64,000 bases of DNA from Juglans regia. Lineage: Eukaryota; Streptophyta; Magnoliopsida; Fagales; Juglandaceae. Positions 46,501 to 56,834 of the stretch are shown here, piece by piece (position 1 is the stretch's first letter; every line of letters begins with the position of its first letter). Both the position numbers and the translations under genes were made by a program. Location of the stretch: the NCBI RefSeq assembly GCF_001411555.2, contig NC_049912.1:17158341-17222340 (forward strand). The letters run 5' to 3'. The notes beneath the pieces were generated by a model. It did no database searches and was not told the DNA's origin. It worked only from the letters and a program-made list of their open reading frames with translations.

Positions 46501-47260
46501 TCATATATGAAATATATATATGTTATCATATTATGTGTATGTATTAATAATTTATATAGGCATATAATATATTGTTATTATAGATAAATATTGACTAGTT
46601 AGATATTAATTATTTATAAATTCCAAAAATCTTATAATTCAATAGGGGTAAAATCTTATTAGATTTTTTATTTTTTATTTAACTAATTTATTAATTATTA
46701 AATCTTATTAAAAAAATAAAAAATAAATAAACAACTCGAGTTTGGCTCGATTCGAGCTCATTTTTGAGACGAGCTCGAGTTAGAACTTTAGCTTATCAAG
46801 TCGAGCTCGAATAAAGATTAAATAAAAATCTCAAACTCAAGCTCGAGTTTTTTTAGTCGAGTCTAGCTTAGCAAGATAAAGACCGACTCGGCTCGATTAC
46901 AGCCCTATCACCAGGCCAGCATCGTCGATAGTGTAGTACAACGGCCTGGAACCTCCCAAACAGCTGAGTCAGGAATGCCAAATGTTCCCTATAGCGCACG
47001 AAGGTTAGCGGGAGAGGCTATCAACTCCCAATTCTAGCCTTTGAAGAACAATGACTTCTCTCTAGTGAATCCTTCAGAACCACTAGTGTTCCCCTCAGAG
47101 TGCATAGAGTGATCCTTCTTGGAACTAGGGCGAGGAGCGTTCTTAAGGGCATCTGAAACAAGCGTAGAGTGAAAACTGAAAATAGATGATAAAGAAGAAG
47201 AAAATAACTCAAAGAAGAAGACAAGAGAAACAAGAAGGTGATGGGGGCTCGAGTAGGAAG
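43560..47260 (-). pseudogene. Antisense ORF, putative gypsy-type transposon protein
   Basis: Reading the minus strand from about 47260 gives a Ser-rich start (NAPRPSSKKDHSMHSEGNTS). Next comes the conserved domain: IDDAGLATKVALFPLMFANR, LRLPFCHPIRDVLDYLNL, then after a stop AWQLLVISCVIFRLVL, FTWREFLFVYSVLCLDGHLC and FKAYGRKWIASLEKHF. This agrees with the plant 'putative gypsy type transposon' family (PF04195) as I know it. A Pro/Ser-rich middle follows, then a coiled coil near 44340-43900 (LAKANQEVAFLIDNLAKSQD, VEHSRLEAKL) and a tail KEGLERLKGHLL. The hAT MITE at 46061-46907 splits the conserved domain; removing it and one target repeat restores AGLATKVALFP in frame. Numerous stops. The role of this protein is unknown. 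Confidence 0.75.
46061..46907. mobile_element. hAT-type MITE nested in the LTR element
   Basis: The left end taagtctataaatgagcc and right end ggctcgattacagcccta are inverted repeats (13 of 18 matching). They are flanked by worn 8-bp duplications ttgccagg (46053-46060) and tcaccagg (46908-46915). Subterminal 'gctcgagt', 'ctcaactcg' and 'cgagctcg' words are abundant in both arms, and the core is very AT-rich. No coding capacity. Confidence 0.85.
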
Positions 47261-47619
47261 CAAAAGGAAATAGAAGATTTGGGGGAAAACTGGGCTTAAA
47301 TTGAAGCCTACGCGGTTGAACTACCCAATGCATGAAGTGACATGCGCCACTAGAAACGAAGTTTCAGAAGCAAATCCCGAAACCCACACTACGTGTAATG
47401 ATGGCAAAGATAGACCATCACACCCCTCCCCCCCTCGGGAACAAGGAAAAGAGAGGATTGCGCATGTGGAAGACACAGACCAAACTAAGATCGCATAAAG
47501 GCCAAACCACCTCTTCACGCGTAGCGACGTGGGCACAACCCAGTGTAACGGCCGAGCAAGTCATGAAGAACAATTTTTGAATTCTCATCGCACGTGCACT
47601 ATGGGAATTCGCGGGGTAC

Positions 47620-48202
47620 TGAGAAGGGGATTTACTTTCTCGCTTGGGTCACGTGGGCTTTGGTTACCCTCAGGACCCAAGTCAACCAGTTGATAGTCCA
47701 ATACAGAACCAACGAAGGAAAGAGGATTGGGTTGGGCCCGAAAAGGCCCGTCGGATATGGTGACTAGTCACGTCACTTGATCAAACCACAGCCACAACGC
47801 CGAACAACAAGCACGCCGCATTAAATGATCTAGAAAGCCAGCACACAATGACAATGACAGAGCCAGACATCCACTCACCTCTGTGCCCAAGGTAGTGTGC
47901 TCACCTCCCACCCCTTACCTGCCACAGGGGACAGACTGGAGACCCATGCATAATGCGGCAGGGTGATGACTAACATAATAAGGGGGAAACCTTCCACCAG
48001 TATAGTATCTCGTACACCCTTGCACGATCTGCTAGTAGTGGGCTCTCTGAGCACTTTTCTCTTTACATCACCACACAGAGAGATAATTCTAATTTAGGCA
48101 TCGGATGTGTCCTTCACCACCCCGAGCCTTCATCTCCTTGGATCTTGCAGGTTGAATAAAGGAATTGCTAAGTTGCCCTAGTTATGAAACACGTCATCAA
48201 TA
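47620..48202 (+). repeat. 3' LTR
   Basis: It starts tgagaaggggatttact and ends cgtcatcaata. It is colinear with the 5' LTR but has point changes and at least one deletion (near 48034). The terminal CA has become TA, and GGAAT follows directly. Confidence 0.9.
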
Positions 48203-48207
48203 GGAAT

Positions 48208-51100
48208 GTAATGAATAAGATCCCTACATTACTTAAAAGAGAGAAGTTTTTTCATTTATAATGATTCCAAACAATTTTGATTTTTACTTTGACTAACCCT
48301 TTGGAATATAGGTCTATGTGGCTTGATCTTTTTTTAGGTTGTCACGAATATGCTCATCTCCAATCTAGATGCCACTATTGTTTTTCTCATTTTTAAGGAA
48401 TTAAGGACACTATCTTGCATAAGCAAGAGCAAGAGGGTGATAAAGCTCAAGAGGTCGTCATGCTTTGTAGAGTTAAAGAAAGTTCCTTGAGACAAAAGTC
48501 CCAAATTCAATGGCGACAACTTGGGGATCGTAACACTAAGGATTCTTCTTCAAAGATGTAAGAATATATGATATTAAAGCAAAACTAGTGTTTCGATCTT
48601 GCAGGATTATGGAACCTAAGGATGTTAAGGAAGAGGTAGTGAATTATTTTCAGCACCTTTTTAGTTCCTCTCAAGCTCTCGGTTGGACCCAAAACTCCTC
48701 ATAGGCATTGCATAACAAACTGAAAGGGTTCAAGGGATATATGATACTGAAGATGGATATGAGCAAAGCATATGATAGATTAGAGTGAAAATTTCTTGAA
48801 AATGTCATGGAAATGATGGGTTTTAACAGGAAATGGATTGACACCATTTTGACCTGTGTGAAAACAATTTCCTACTCTTTGTTGATCAATGGAAATCCAC
48901 AACCTGTCTTTTCACCATAAAGAGGAATTAGACAGGGTGATCATTTATCACCCTATCTATTTATTCTATGTTCAGAGGCTCTTAGTCAGATGCTCAACAA
49001 AGCTGAGAAGACAAAGATGATAACAGGTCTTCCATTGGCCAGAGGTAAATTGCATATATGTCATCTATTTTTTGCAGATGACTATATGTTGTTTTGCCAA
49101 GCTACTAACTTACAATGGACCACGATGATGCAATTAATCAGTCAATATGAAATGGCATCAGGATAGAGGGTGAATAAAGAAAAGTCTGCCTTATTCGTTA
49201 GTAAGAATACACAAATTGCTACAAGAGAAAGAATAACCAGAAATGCAGGCACCAGAGTTACTACCTCATATGAAAAGTATTTCGGACTTCCTTCTTTAAT
49301 AGGTAGATCAAGAGCAGAAGAATTCAAAGGCATACTTGACAAGGTCAGTAGCAAGATGAACAATTGGAAGGTAAAGTTTCTATCACAGGCAGGGAAAGAA
49401 GTTTTACTAAAATCTATTATTCAGGCCATTCCCACCTACTCGATGGGTGTTTTTAAAATGCTAAAAGGTTTGTTGATGCAATTAAACAAAATGATGAGAG
49501 GCTACTAGTGGGGGTAAGCAAATCAAGAAAGAAAGATTAATTGGTTGAGTTGGTCTCAAGTGGCCAGTCCAAAAGCAAATGAGGGTTAGGATTCAGATAA
49601 TTTGAGAATTTTAATAATGCTTTGCTTGCAAAGCAAGGATGGAAGCTAGTAACCAATCCTAACTCTCTAGCAGCTACAATTTTGAAGCTATAGTACTTCC
49701 CAAAGTCCAAATTCTTAAGTGCCAAGTTGGGAAGCAACCCTTCATATATATGGAAAAGTATTTTATCAACAAGACCACTTCTCAAAGAAGGACTTATATG
49801 GCATATAGGCAATGGAAAAATAGTGAAAATATGGTCAGATCCATGGCTACCTCAACCTATGCTATACAAACCTCAAAGTGGAGATAGATTATTAGGGAAT
49901 AATGCTAAAGTGGAAAGACTATTAATAGCTGATACAAAGAGGTGAAATCTTCCTCTAATCCAAACTATGTTCAATAGGAAGGAAGTTGATCTCATTGCTC
50001 AAATCCCAATTAGTTAGTGCAGCCAGCCAAACAAGATAATTTGGAGAGGCAATGCAGACGGTAACTTTACAGTTAGAAGTGCCTACCATTTTACAAGGGG
50101 AGCACATGGAGAGAACAAGGGGCCAACAATCTCACAATCCTAAAATTAGAGAAGAATGGACCAGAATTTGGAAGATTGACATACCTCCTGCAGCAAAAAA
50201 AGTTCTTGGGGAGAGCTTGTAAAAACATACTGCCCACCAGGCTTAACCTATGCAAAAGGAAAGTATTGGATGATCCTACCTGCCCTATGTGTTTAATGAA
50301 ACCAGAAAGCATAGAAAATATACTGTGGGAATGTGTCTCAACAAATGATGTTCTCAGTTTATGTATCAGGAAAATACAGAAAAGTCAAAGCTTATGTTCA
50401 AGAAATTGAATAAGGATGAAATGCAGGAGCTAACTTTAATATTCCGAACCTTATGGTGGAGAATAAATCAACTAGTGTTCAAGAATATTTACATTGACCC
50501 AAACTCTGTAATCAAAAGAGTTAGACACCTACAAGATGGGATCTCATCAGTACATACAAGAGAAGCTACTCAAACTTCACTTGTTAACTCAAGAAGAATA
50601 ATGTGAAAATTTCCACCTCAAGACTTTTGCAAAATCAACTAGGATGTGGCAGTTGATAAGAATGTTTGTAAAATGGGAATTGGTGCTATTGTCAAAGATG
50701 AACATGACAATTTTTTAGCTACCTTGAGAGAGAATCAAGACTCAATTCCAAAACCTTTGCTAGCAGAGGCCATAGTTGCACGTAAAGCAGCAAAATTTGG
50801 ATTGGAACTGGGTATGTACAGAGAAATTTTGGAAGGAGATTCCCAAACAGTTGTTAAAGAAGTACAACAGATGAAACAACAAGAGAGCTACTTTTAAATA
50901 ATAATTTCATATCTCAAAGAAACATTGGCTCAATATGAAGAATGGAAAATCTGTCACATAAATCGTGTGGGTATAATTCAATTGCTCATGAACTAGGAAA
51001 GACTGGTTACATAGTTGACTTAAAGGAAACTTCAAACTGTTTTCAGTCCTTGTAATTGATCATGTTATCAATGAATGAGGCTATTTAAAAAAAAAAGAGA
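48208..51100 (+). mobile_element. LINE fragment with intact FADD box
   Basis: Starting near 48420 are pre-RT words (SLRQKSQIQWRQLGDRNTK). After an internal deletion around 48720 come ILKMDMSKAYDRLE (motif A), RGIRQGDHLSPYLFILCSEA and HLFFADDYMLFC (motif C intact, 49071-49082). Then EKYFGLPSLIGRSRAEEFKG, SQAGKEVLLKSIIQAIPTYS, zf-RVT (ILPTRLNLCKRKVL, CPMCLMKPESIENILWEC) and RNase H (VDKNVCKMGIGAIVKDEHDN, EILEGDSQTVVKEV). The A-tail lies at 51088-51097. The family differs from the LINE at 24543. Stops and frameshifts throughout; the endonuclease and first part of RT are missing. Confidence 0.88.
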
Positions 51101-52890
51101 TGTCTCATTTTTTATTTTGTTAATGATCTTCTTTTATCATGCTCAAAAGCAGCATTTTCACATGTGGCTTGGAATGAAGCAACATATTCGTGGCTTATCA
51201 AGATTTGGGCTTCGAGTTTGTTACCTAGGCGTTCGACTCGTTGTGACTTGGTGGATAGATGGTTTGCTAGGTCCAAGAGTTGGACAACTTGGCTCCCATT
51301 TCTAGGCATTCCACTCGTTGTGAGTAGGTGGGCTAATCCCTGTATCTCTATGGAAGGGCTTTGATTTTAGTCGGAGGGCCCTCAATTTTAAGGAAGGAGG
51401 CCGAGGCCTAGGATTTTACAAAGCTTTGGAACACAATCCTGGGCCTAGGCCAAGGTTTTTTCAATTGCATTTTCGGTTTATTTTATAATAAAAAAATATT
51501 TTAATTATAATTTTTTTTATAAAAATAAATTCATAAATTAACATAAATTGGTATCGTATATTAGATTGTAAAATTAATTTTATTATAAAACTAATTTTAT
51601 TATAAAATATCCGCTCTTACTAAACTTAGAGTGATTTGATTTCTTAGTTAACTCATCGGCCAAAGGTAAATATCTTCTTGGTACCATCATGTGCCTTACA
51701 CTTATTGCTTCTGTTCGTTGCATATGGTTGGAGCACAACTCCTAGATGTGTTATTCTAGTCCTTAGGGCATTTCTCACCTTGTAGAAGATAGCTCGTGCG
51801 GCTATCTTGATTGTGAGATACTCAAGCTACCCAAGCTAATTTGAACCTTGTTATAGTTTGGAAACTTCTCAAAAGTATATTTGATTAAGGTTCGAAAAAT
51901 TAGAATCGGGCTCAAAATTAGATAAAGACCAATTCAATGAATCGGATGATTTATGATAATTTTGAATCGGTAATTTTAATATTGATAAAAAAGTATTAAA
52001 AACTAAATATAATACAATTCATACATTTTATATTATGTATAAAAAGTACAAAATATAAATTCAATAATTAGTTTCAATAAAAATATGATATGAATCTAAA
52101 TAGTTTTAATAAATATATAATTTATATATTTAACCTCAATTGTTCAACTTAAACCAATATAAAATAGAGGCAATTAGTTTGAGACACGATTGTTTATTTT
52201 TAATTTATATATATAAAAATTATATTTGAAAATATTACATCAATCTACACATTTTTTTTTCTTGCTTCTTCTCCTATTGGATGGAGCCTCAGATTTATGA
52301 TTATCTTCTTTTGTATTTGAGTTGATGTCGCGATCGATGTGTACATTAATGTCCTGAAATAAAATTAGCATCGTTAATAAATGTCAATGCATAAGATATT
52401 TTAATAATTATGCTTCACGTCCTATTCCCAATATGGTATGTCAGTCTAATATGTATAAAATATCTATTCATCTCTTAATATTTTTGTTCAACTAAATAAA
52501 AAGAAAAATATGTCTAATCTTTTAATTTTTTTGCAATTCTTATTAAATACAATGATGAAAAAGTTAATTTATATTTAGTTCTATTATATTTTTGTACAAG
52601 AAAAATAAAATTAAGTTGTTAGACAATATAAAAATAAATTCGGTTTGAATAATGGATTGAAGTGATTTAATAAATGATTCAAAAAATTCATTAAATCGAA
52701 TCGATTTCTTATCAATTCAATTTGCATCGGCCTAAATCTAGCTGTTTTTTCAAGCATTGTATTTATTAAGAAATGTATTTTTCATAAATAGTATTATTTG
52801 TTAAGGAGAATTTTTTAGATATAAGCTCTACTCTCTGCACACTATTTAAAAATATGTAATTTTATTTTTTTATCCTCATATTATAAAATA
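51101..52890. other. Non-coding DNA, possible worn transposon
   Basis: The stretch 51160-51365 has open frames on both strands (for example WASSLLPRRSTRCDLVDRWF) but no family I recognise. From 51885 to 52740 the ends carry roughly inverted words (ccaattcaatgaatcgg against tcgattcgatttaatga), with AT-rich DNA between, suggesting an old non-autonomous DNA element; no clean ends were found. Confidence 0.35.
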
Positions 52891-52891
52891 T

Positions 52892-53140
52892 GAAGATAAA
52901 AAAATAAAATAAAATCATAAATTTTCTAAATGATATATAAAGTATGAGATTTTTGTATAGGATGATTCTGATTGGGGGCTTCTTTTTTAAACTAAAACTT
53001 GTTAAAAGGAATAAAAAAAATATGAATACGAAGATAAAAAAATAAAATTATATATTTTTTAAATGATATATTAAATATGAGATTTTTGTATAATACGATT
53101 CTGATGGGAGACTTCTTTCTTAAACGAAAACTTGTTAAAA
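52892..53140. repeat. Two-copy tandem repeat, 138-bp period
   Basis: The block gaagataaaaaaataaaa ... gatatataaagtatgagatt, 'tttttgtata', 'cttgttaaaa' occurs at 52892 and again at 53030, 138 bp on, with point differences. It lies 100-300 bp upstream of the host-gene leader. Confidence 0.8.
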
Positions 53141-53219
53141 TATTAAAAAAAATCAGAAAAGAAGACAACAAAGTGGGGGAGTACGAAAAACATGCATGGG
53201 ACTTGATCGGTGGAGGCTG

Positions 53220-54700
53220 GAGCCGCTCGCTCTCTCTCTCTCTCTCTCTCTAGAGTTTCTCTGTCTAGATTGGCGTCTCTTTTTCTCTCTCACAAATCAA
53301 AAGCAAATATATTAGCCCTTCGCCACTGACTCTTGCGTGTTACTTCCGAACAATACATTACCTACTGGAAGGAAGAAAAGAGTCTCTCAGAGAGACGGGA
53401 GACTCTGTAACACAAGTACTCGAAAAAACAGAGACAGAAGAGAACCCACTGGACAAAGAAACCAAAACCCTGATAAAGGTCCTTTCCCCGAAATATTGCT
53501 TGTTATCTTCTTCTTCTTCTTCTTCTCCTCCTCCTTTATCAGTAAGAAAGAAAAAAAAGACGGACAGAGACACAGACAGAGATCTCGTCCTCCTACATTT
53601 CCAACTTTGTAGCAGACAAACTAATTTCAATCCCTCAATTCCATACCTTTTTCTCCTGCTCAAAAATTCCTTAATTTGTCGTTTACGATTCGAATCGTGC
53701 TTCCTTTCTTCTGCTTTTGATCGGTACCCTACAATTGCCTAGGTACCCAATAAAGTCCTTGATTCTCTCTCTCTCTCTCTCTCTCTCTAAATTTATTTGA
53801 GTATTGAAATTAGGGTTCTTTTTTGTTCTGGCCGTTTTTGCTGAGAAACGTGTTTCTTTTGCTGTTGGATTTCTAGGGTTTTGTGGATCATAATCGAGCA
53901 CTTGTTGAATACCTCGATTCCAGACTTAATTAGGTTTGATCAGAGCACAGATTGAAGATTGACGGAGCGTGCTCGGCGATGGGCACGAGCTCCGATCTTC
54001 CACGGAATCAAAATTGTGGATTTGACAGCACTAGGGTTCAGTTATCAAGTTCGGAGATTGCTTAGGAACGATGGTTACCCATTGGTGCTCCGAGCATGGA
54101 AGAGGATTGCACGTATTAATTTTGTGTAGACAGTGATCCGAGAACTTGGGAGGGCTTCTGGGCCGTTCTTGGTTTTTGCTCATTTGATCTTTCACTAGGG
54201 AATGATTTTGTTGTTGAGATTTGCTTATAAGGAGGTGATGGTTTTTTTTTGGTCGGGAAGACTACACAGAGGGTCTGATTGCAGTTCACTGTTTTTGTTT
54301 CTCAAGGAACCGTTCGGGTTAACATAGATTGAGCTAAATTATTGACCAAAGTGGTTTTTAAGTTTTGTCATTTGTGTTTATTGAGCTAGTTTAGTGTAAG
54401 GAGTGGGTGCCGTGTTGATGGTTAAGTTTTGAAGTTTCTTTCGTTGATATCTGCTTGACCGTTGTGTGCATTTGTGCCAGTGGGGAAGAAGTGTTGGTGG
54501 GTTTTGGAATTGGTGTTTGTTGGAGTGAGTGGTAAGCTTATGGAGGGATATTGAAGCTGGAAATGAATGCGGGGACATGGTGCATGGACAGGAGCATAGT
54601 TGCTGGTTCGTTTCCTTTCTGGAACATCACTTCTGGAAAGTAATCAGAGCATTTTTGTTTGTAGAAGGTGCTAGAATATTGTGTTCCTGGATTTCCTGCA
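53220..54700 (+). promoter_or_regulatory. Promoter-proximal region and 5' leader of the host gene
   Basis: This region precedes the only convincing host coding exon. It begins with a CT microsatellite (53228-53250) and has a TTC/CTC run (53503-53534) and a second CT run (53765-53787), typical of plant leaders. Several short upstream ATGs are present, for instance at 53979 (atgggcacgagctcc). Splicing within the leader is likely for such a long one, but no donor-acceptor pair can be fixed by eye. The transcription start is not determined. Confidence 0.5.
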
Positions 54701-54778
54701 ATGTCGCGCTGCTTTCCATTCCCACCACCAGGATATGAAAAGAAGGCTAGGACGGAGGATGTGGACTTGCTAAAACAG
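54701..54778 (+). CDS. First coding exon, plant-specific Lys-rich protein
   Basis: The exon encodes MSRCFPFPPPGYEKKARTED followed by VDLLKQ, and is followed by a GT donor (cag|gttaat). I recognise this as the very conserved N-terminus of an uncharacterised plant protein, whose next exon normally encodes a highly charged stretch of KEKHKEKKHKKEK type; databases often label it 'myb-like protein X' or similar without evidence. Its function is unknown; the charged body suggests a nuclear protein. The start is supported by an in-frame stop (tag) 45 bases upstream. The next exon was not found in the remaining 9.2 kb, so either the first intron is very long or the gene is broken. Confidence 0.72.
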
Positions 54779-55401
54779 GTTAATTTTCTTTCTTTTGTCC
54801 AATAATAGTCCATAGATGGTGTGATATTCATTAGGGGCGTGGAAATCAGTATTATTTTGAGTTGCACAAGCACTTAATTTTGCCGATACATTCATATTTT
54901 CAGAAGATTTTTGTTTCTGTGCTATAGCTAGACTGGATTCACTACATAGCTTTCTGTAATTCCTTAAATAAGTATGGGTGAGTTATCCACATCTAACTGA
55001 AGAGCTTTAGTATTTAATAGATTTAATTCTGCTTTTGGGGGGTAAGTAATAGATTGACGTGTTAGGATGTATTTTAAGAGCAAATAAAATTTGAAATTAA
55101 AGACTAGATTACTTGTGGAACTTGTGGAAGTTTGGGTGCTATTGAAGATATTCAAAGGGTGAAATGGTGGGGGTATTCCTACTGCCTACTTTTGATGGTT
55201 GAGATTGGGACTTTTGGTTGATTGATAGAATGATGGACTGACTCTTTTTTTTTTTTTTTTTTTTCAAGTATGATGGACTAACTCTGTTAATCATTTTTCA
55301 ACATTTTCTATGATTGTTTGGGTTTTTTAGGTATTAAGACTGTATTTTGGACAATGAGGTTTCTATGCGCCATGTTTCCTCAAGCTTATGTTAAATCATA
55401 T

Positions 55402-55600
55402 TCTTTTTGATAGGTAAGCAAAATTTTCTTGATCATATGAATAGGCAATAACCTAAGTACACGGGACAATATAAGAGCATAGCTTATGTGTGCTAGTCTA
55501 GTCATACAAGAAATTCATGAAAGTTTATTCCATTAAAATCAATTACGATTGACCAAGTTCATGCCATTCATGAAAGTTCACGCTATATCATATAATGGCA
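55402..55600 (-). mobile_element. 5'-truncated LINE tail
   Basis: Read on the minus strand it matches the 3' end of the LINE at 58786: caagttcatgcc-type ORF2 end, then 'gtcccgtgtacttaggttat', 'tgcctattcatatgatc' and 'acctatcaaaaag'. Only the last ~180 bp are present, which is common for LINE insertions. The 5' limit is approximate. Confidence 0.6.
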
Positions 55601-56600
55601 TTACAATCCATTTTGGGTTTCAGATAATTTAATCGGTTTGTATTGATGAGGTGCTTTTAATCTGAGAAATGGTTGTGCCAATAAGATACTTCTTAGGATA
55701 ATTAAAAGTACCAGTGTTTATTTTTCCTGCCACTAATTCATAATTTGTATTGTAATCCACGAAGAATCGTAAATGTACTAATTAGAAAAACCCATGAAGA
55801 ATTGTAAATTATGTCGTCACTATGTTGAATAATATGATTAGTATGGTCATATTTATGTGCATACTTGAACACCAGATCTATTTTCTTGCTACTATGCAAT
55901 GGTGTTATCCTCTTTAGAGGAGGCAATCTTCAGTGTCACGCTTTTCATGATATTCGTGGATGACTTCCTGTTTCCATATGGAGTGTTGTTTTATAGATGT
56001 TACGGGGAGTGTTGCTATAATTTTCCAAGTTTTCTTTACCCTTTTTCATTATGGATCAGTCATTTTAGTCATGGAGCTTAACTAATTGAAGTTCTTATCT
56101 CTAATCTGAAAATATATGCGTATGTGAGACTTCAGTTTTCTTCATTCAAAACTAGTGGTCATCTTTTTCCAGAAGTTTTCCTGTGTGCTAAACTTCTTGT
56201 TTCAAATGTATGAAAGTGTTGGATATCCTTTTTTTTAACATATTTCAGTTTTATATATTCATTCTTAGTATTATTATTTGCATTGCAAAAAACTGCTGCT
56301 GATGGTAAAACGCATGAGTAAACTAGAAAGATGGTTTCCTAGTACTCAGATAGCTAAATCTTACTGCCTGACGTAGGATAAAGTTGGAGAACCCGTCTTC
56401 ATGTGCTTGGGTGGGATTCAGGTCAGCAAAATTAGTGGGTTAAGGGCTTAGAATTAGATAAGGATGTGAGTAGTGTTTGTGGTCTGAATACAGATTGGAA
56501 AAGATTGGGTTTGAAAGGGTGAAGAGGGACTGAAACAAAGAGCAAAGGCTGCATGAATTATGAGCAGCATTAGAATTAGGTATTTTAGGTTATTTTATTA

Positions 56601-56834
56601 ACCCCTGGGGTTGGCTCAAGTGGTTAAAGCCTTGGTCTTGGTGGTATGCTCCCCTACAAGTCTAAGGTTCAAATCTTCTTGGGTGCAAACAATTTCTAAG
56701 GGCCATCGGACTTGGGGAACTTCCCCTTGAATTACTTGAGGTGCACTTGCGGGAAACTCCTTGCCGAGGCCTGTGCACCCCCGGGATTAGTCGGGATTTT
56801 GTTCTCGGACACCCGATGTCAATAAAAAAAAAGA
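56601..56834 (+). mobile_element. tRNA-derived SINE
   Basis: About 230 bp with Pol III promoter boxes: box A ttggctcaagtgg (56611-56623) and box B ggttcaaatc (56666-56675). A non-tRNA body follows and the tail is aataaaaaaaaa (56821-56832). The flanks share ggtattttagg (56579-56589 and 56837-56847), with further partial matching, as a target-site duplication. No coding role. Confidence 0.85.

Larger units (their letters stand above)
40903..48202 (+). mobile_element. Gypsy-like LTR element: gag, no pol, antisense ORF
   Basis: The element has LTRs of 627 and 583 bp and identical 5-bp target-site duplications GGAAT (40898-40902 and 48203-48207). Inside, in order, are a primer-binding site, a gag-like sense ORF, a 109-bp tandem array, and a long minus-strand coding region with the plant 'putative gypsy-type transposon' domain. 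No protease, RT, RNase H or integrase sequence was recognised, so it is a non-autonomous derivative (TR-GAG/LARD type). An 847-bp hAT MITE is nested in it. Both ORFs carry stops. Confidence 0.9.

Noticed and set aside
51164..51364. A gene from the WASSLLPRRSTRCDLVDRWF frame
   Set aside because: Frames on both strands are equally open, no family is recognised, and it lies directly downstream of a LINE tail.
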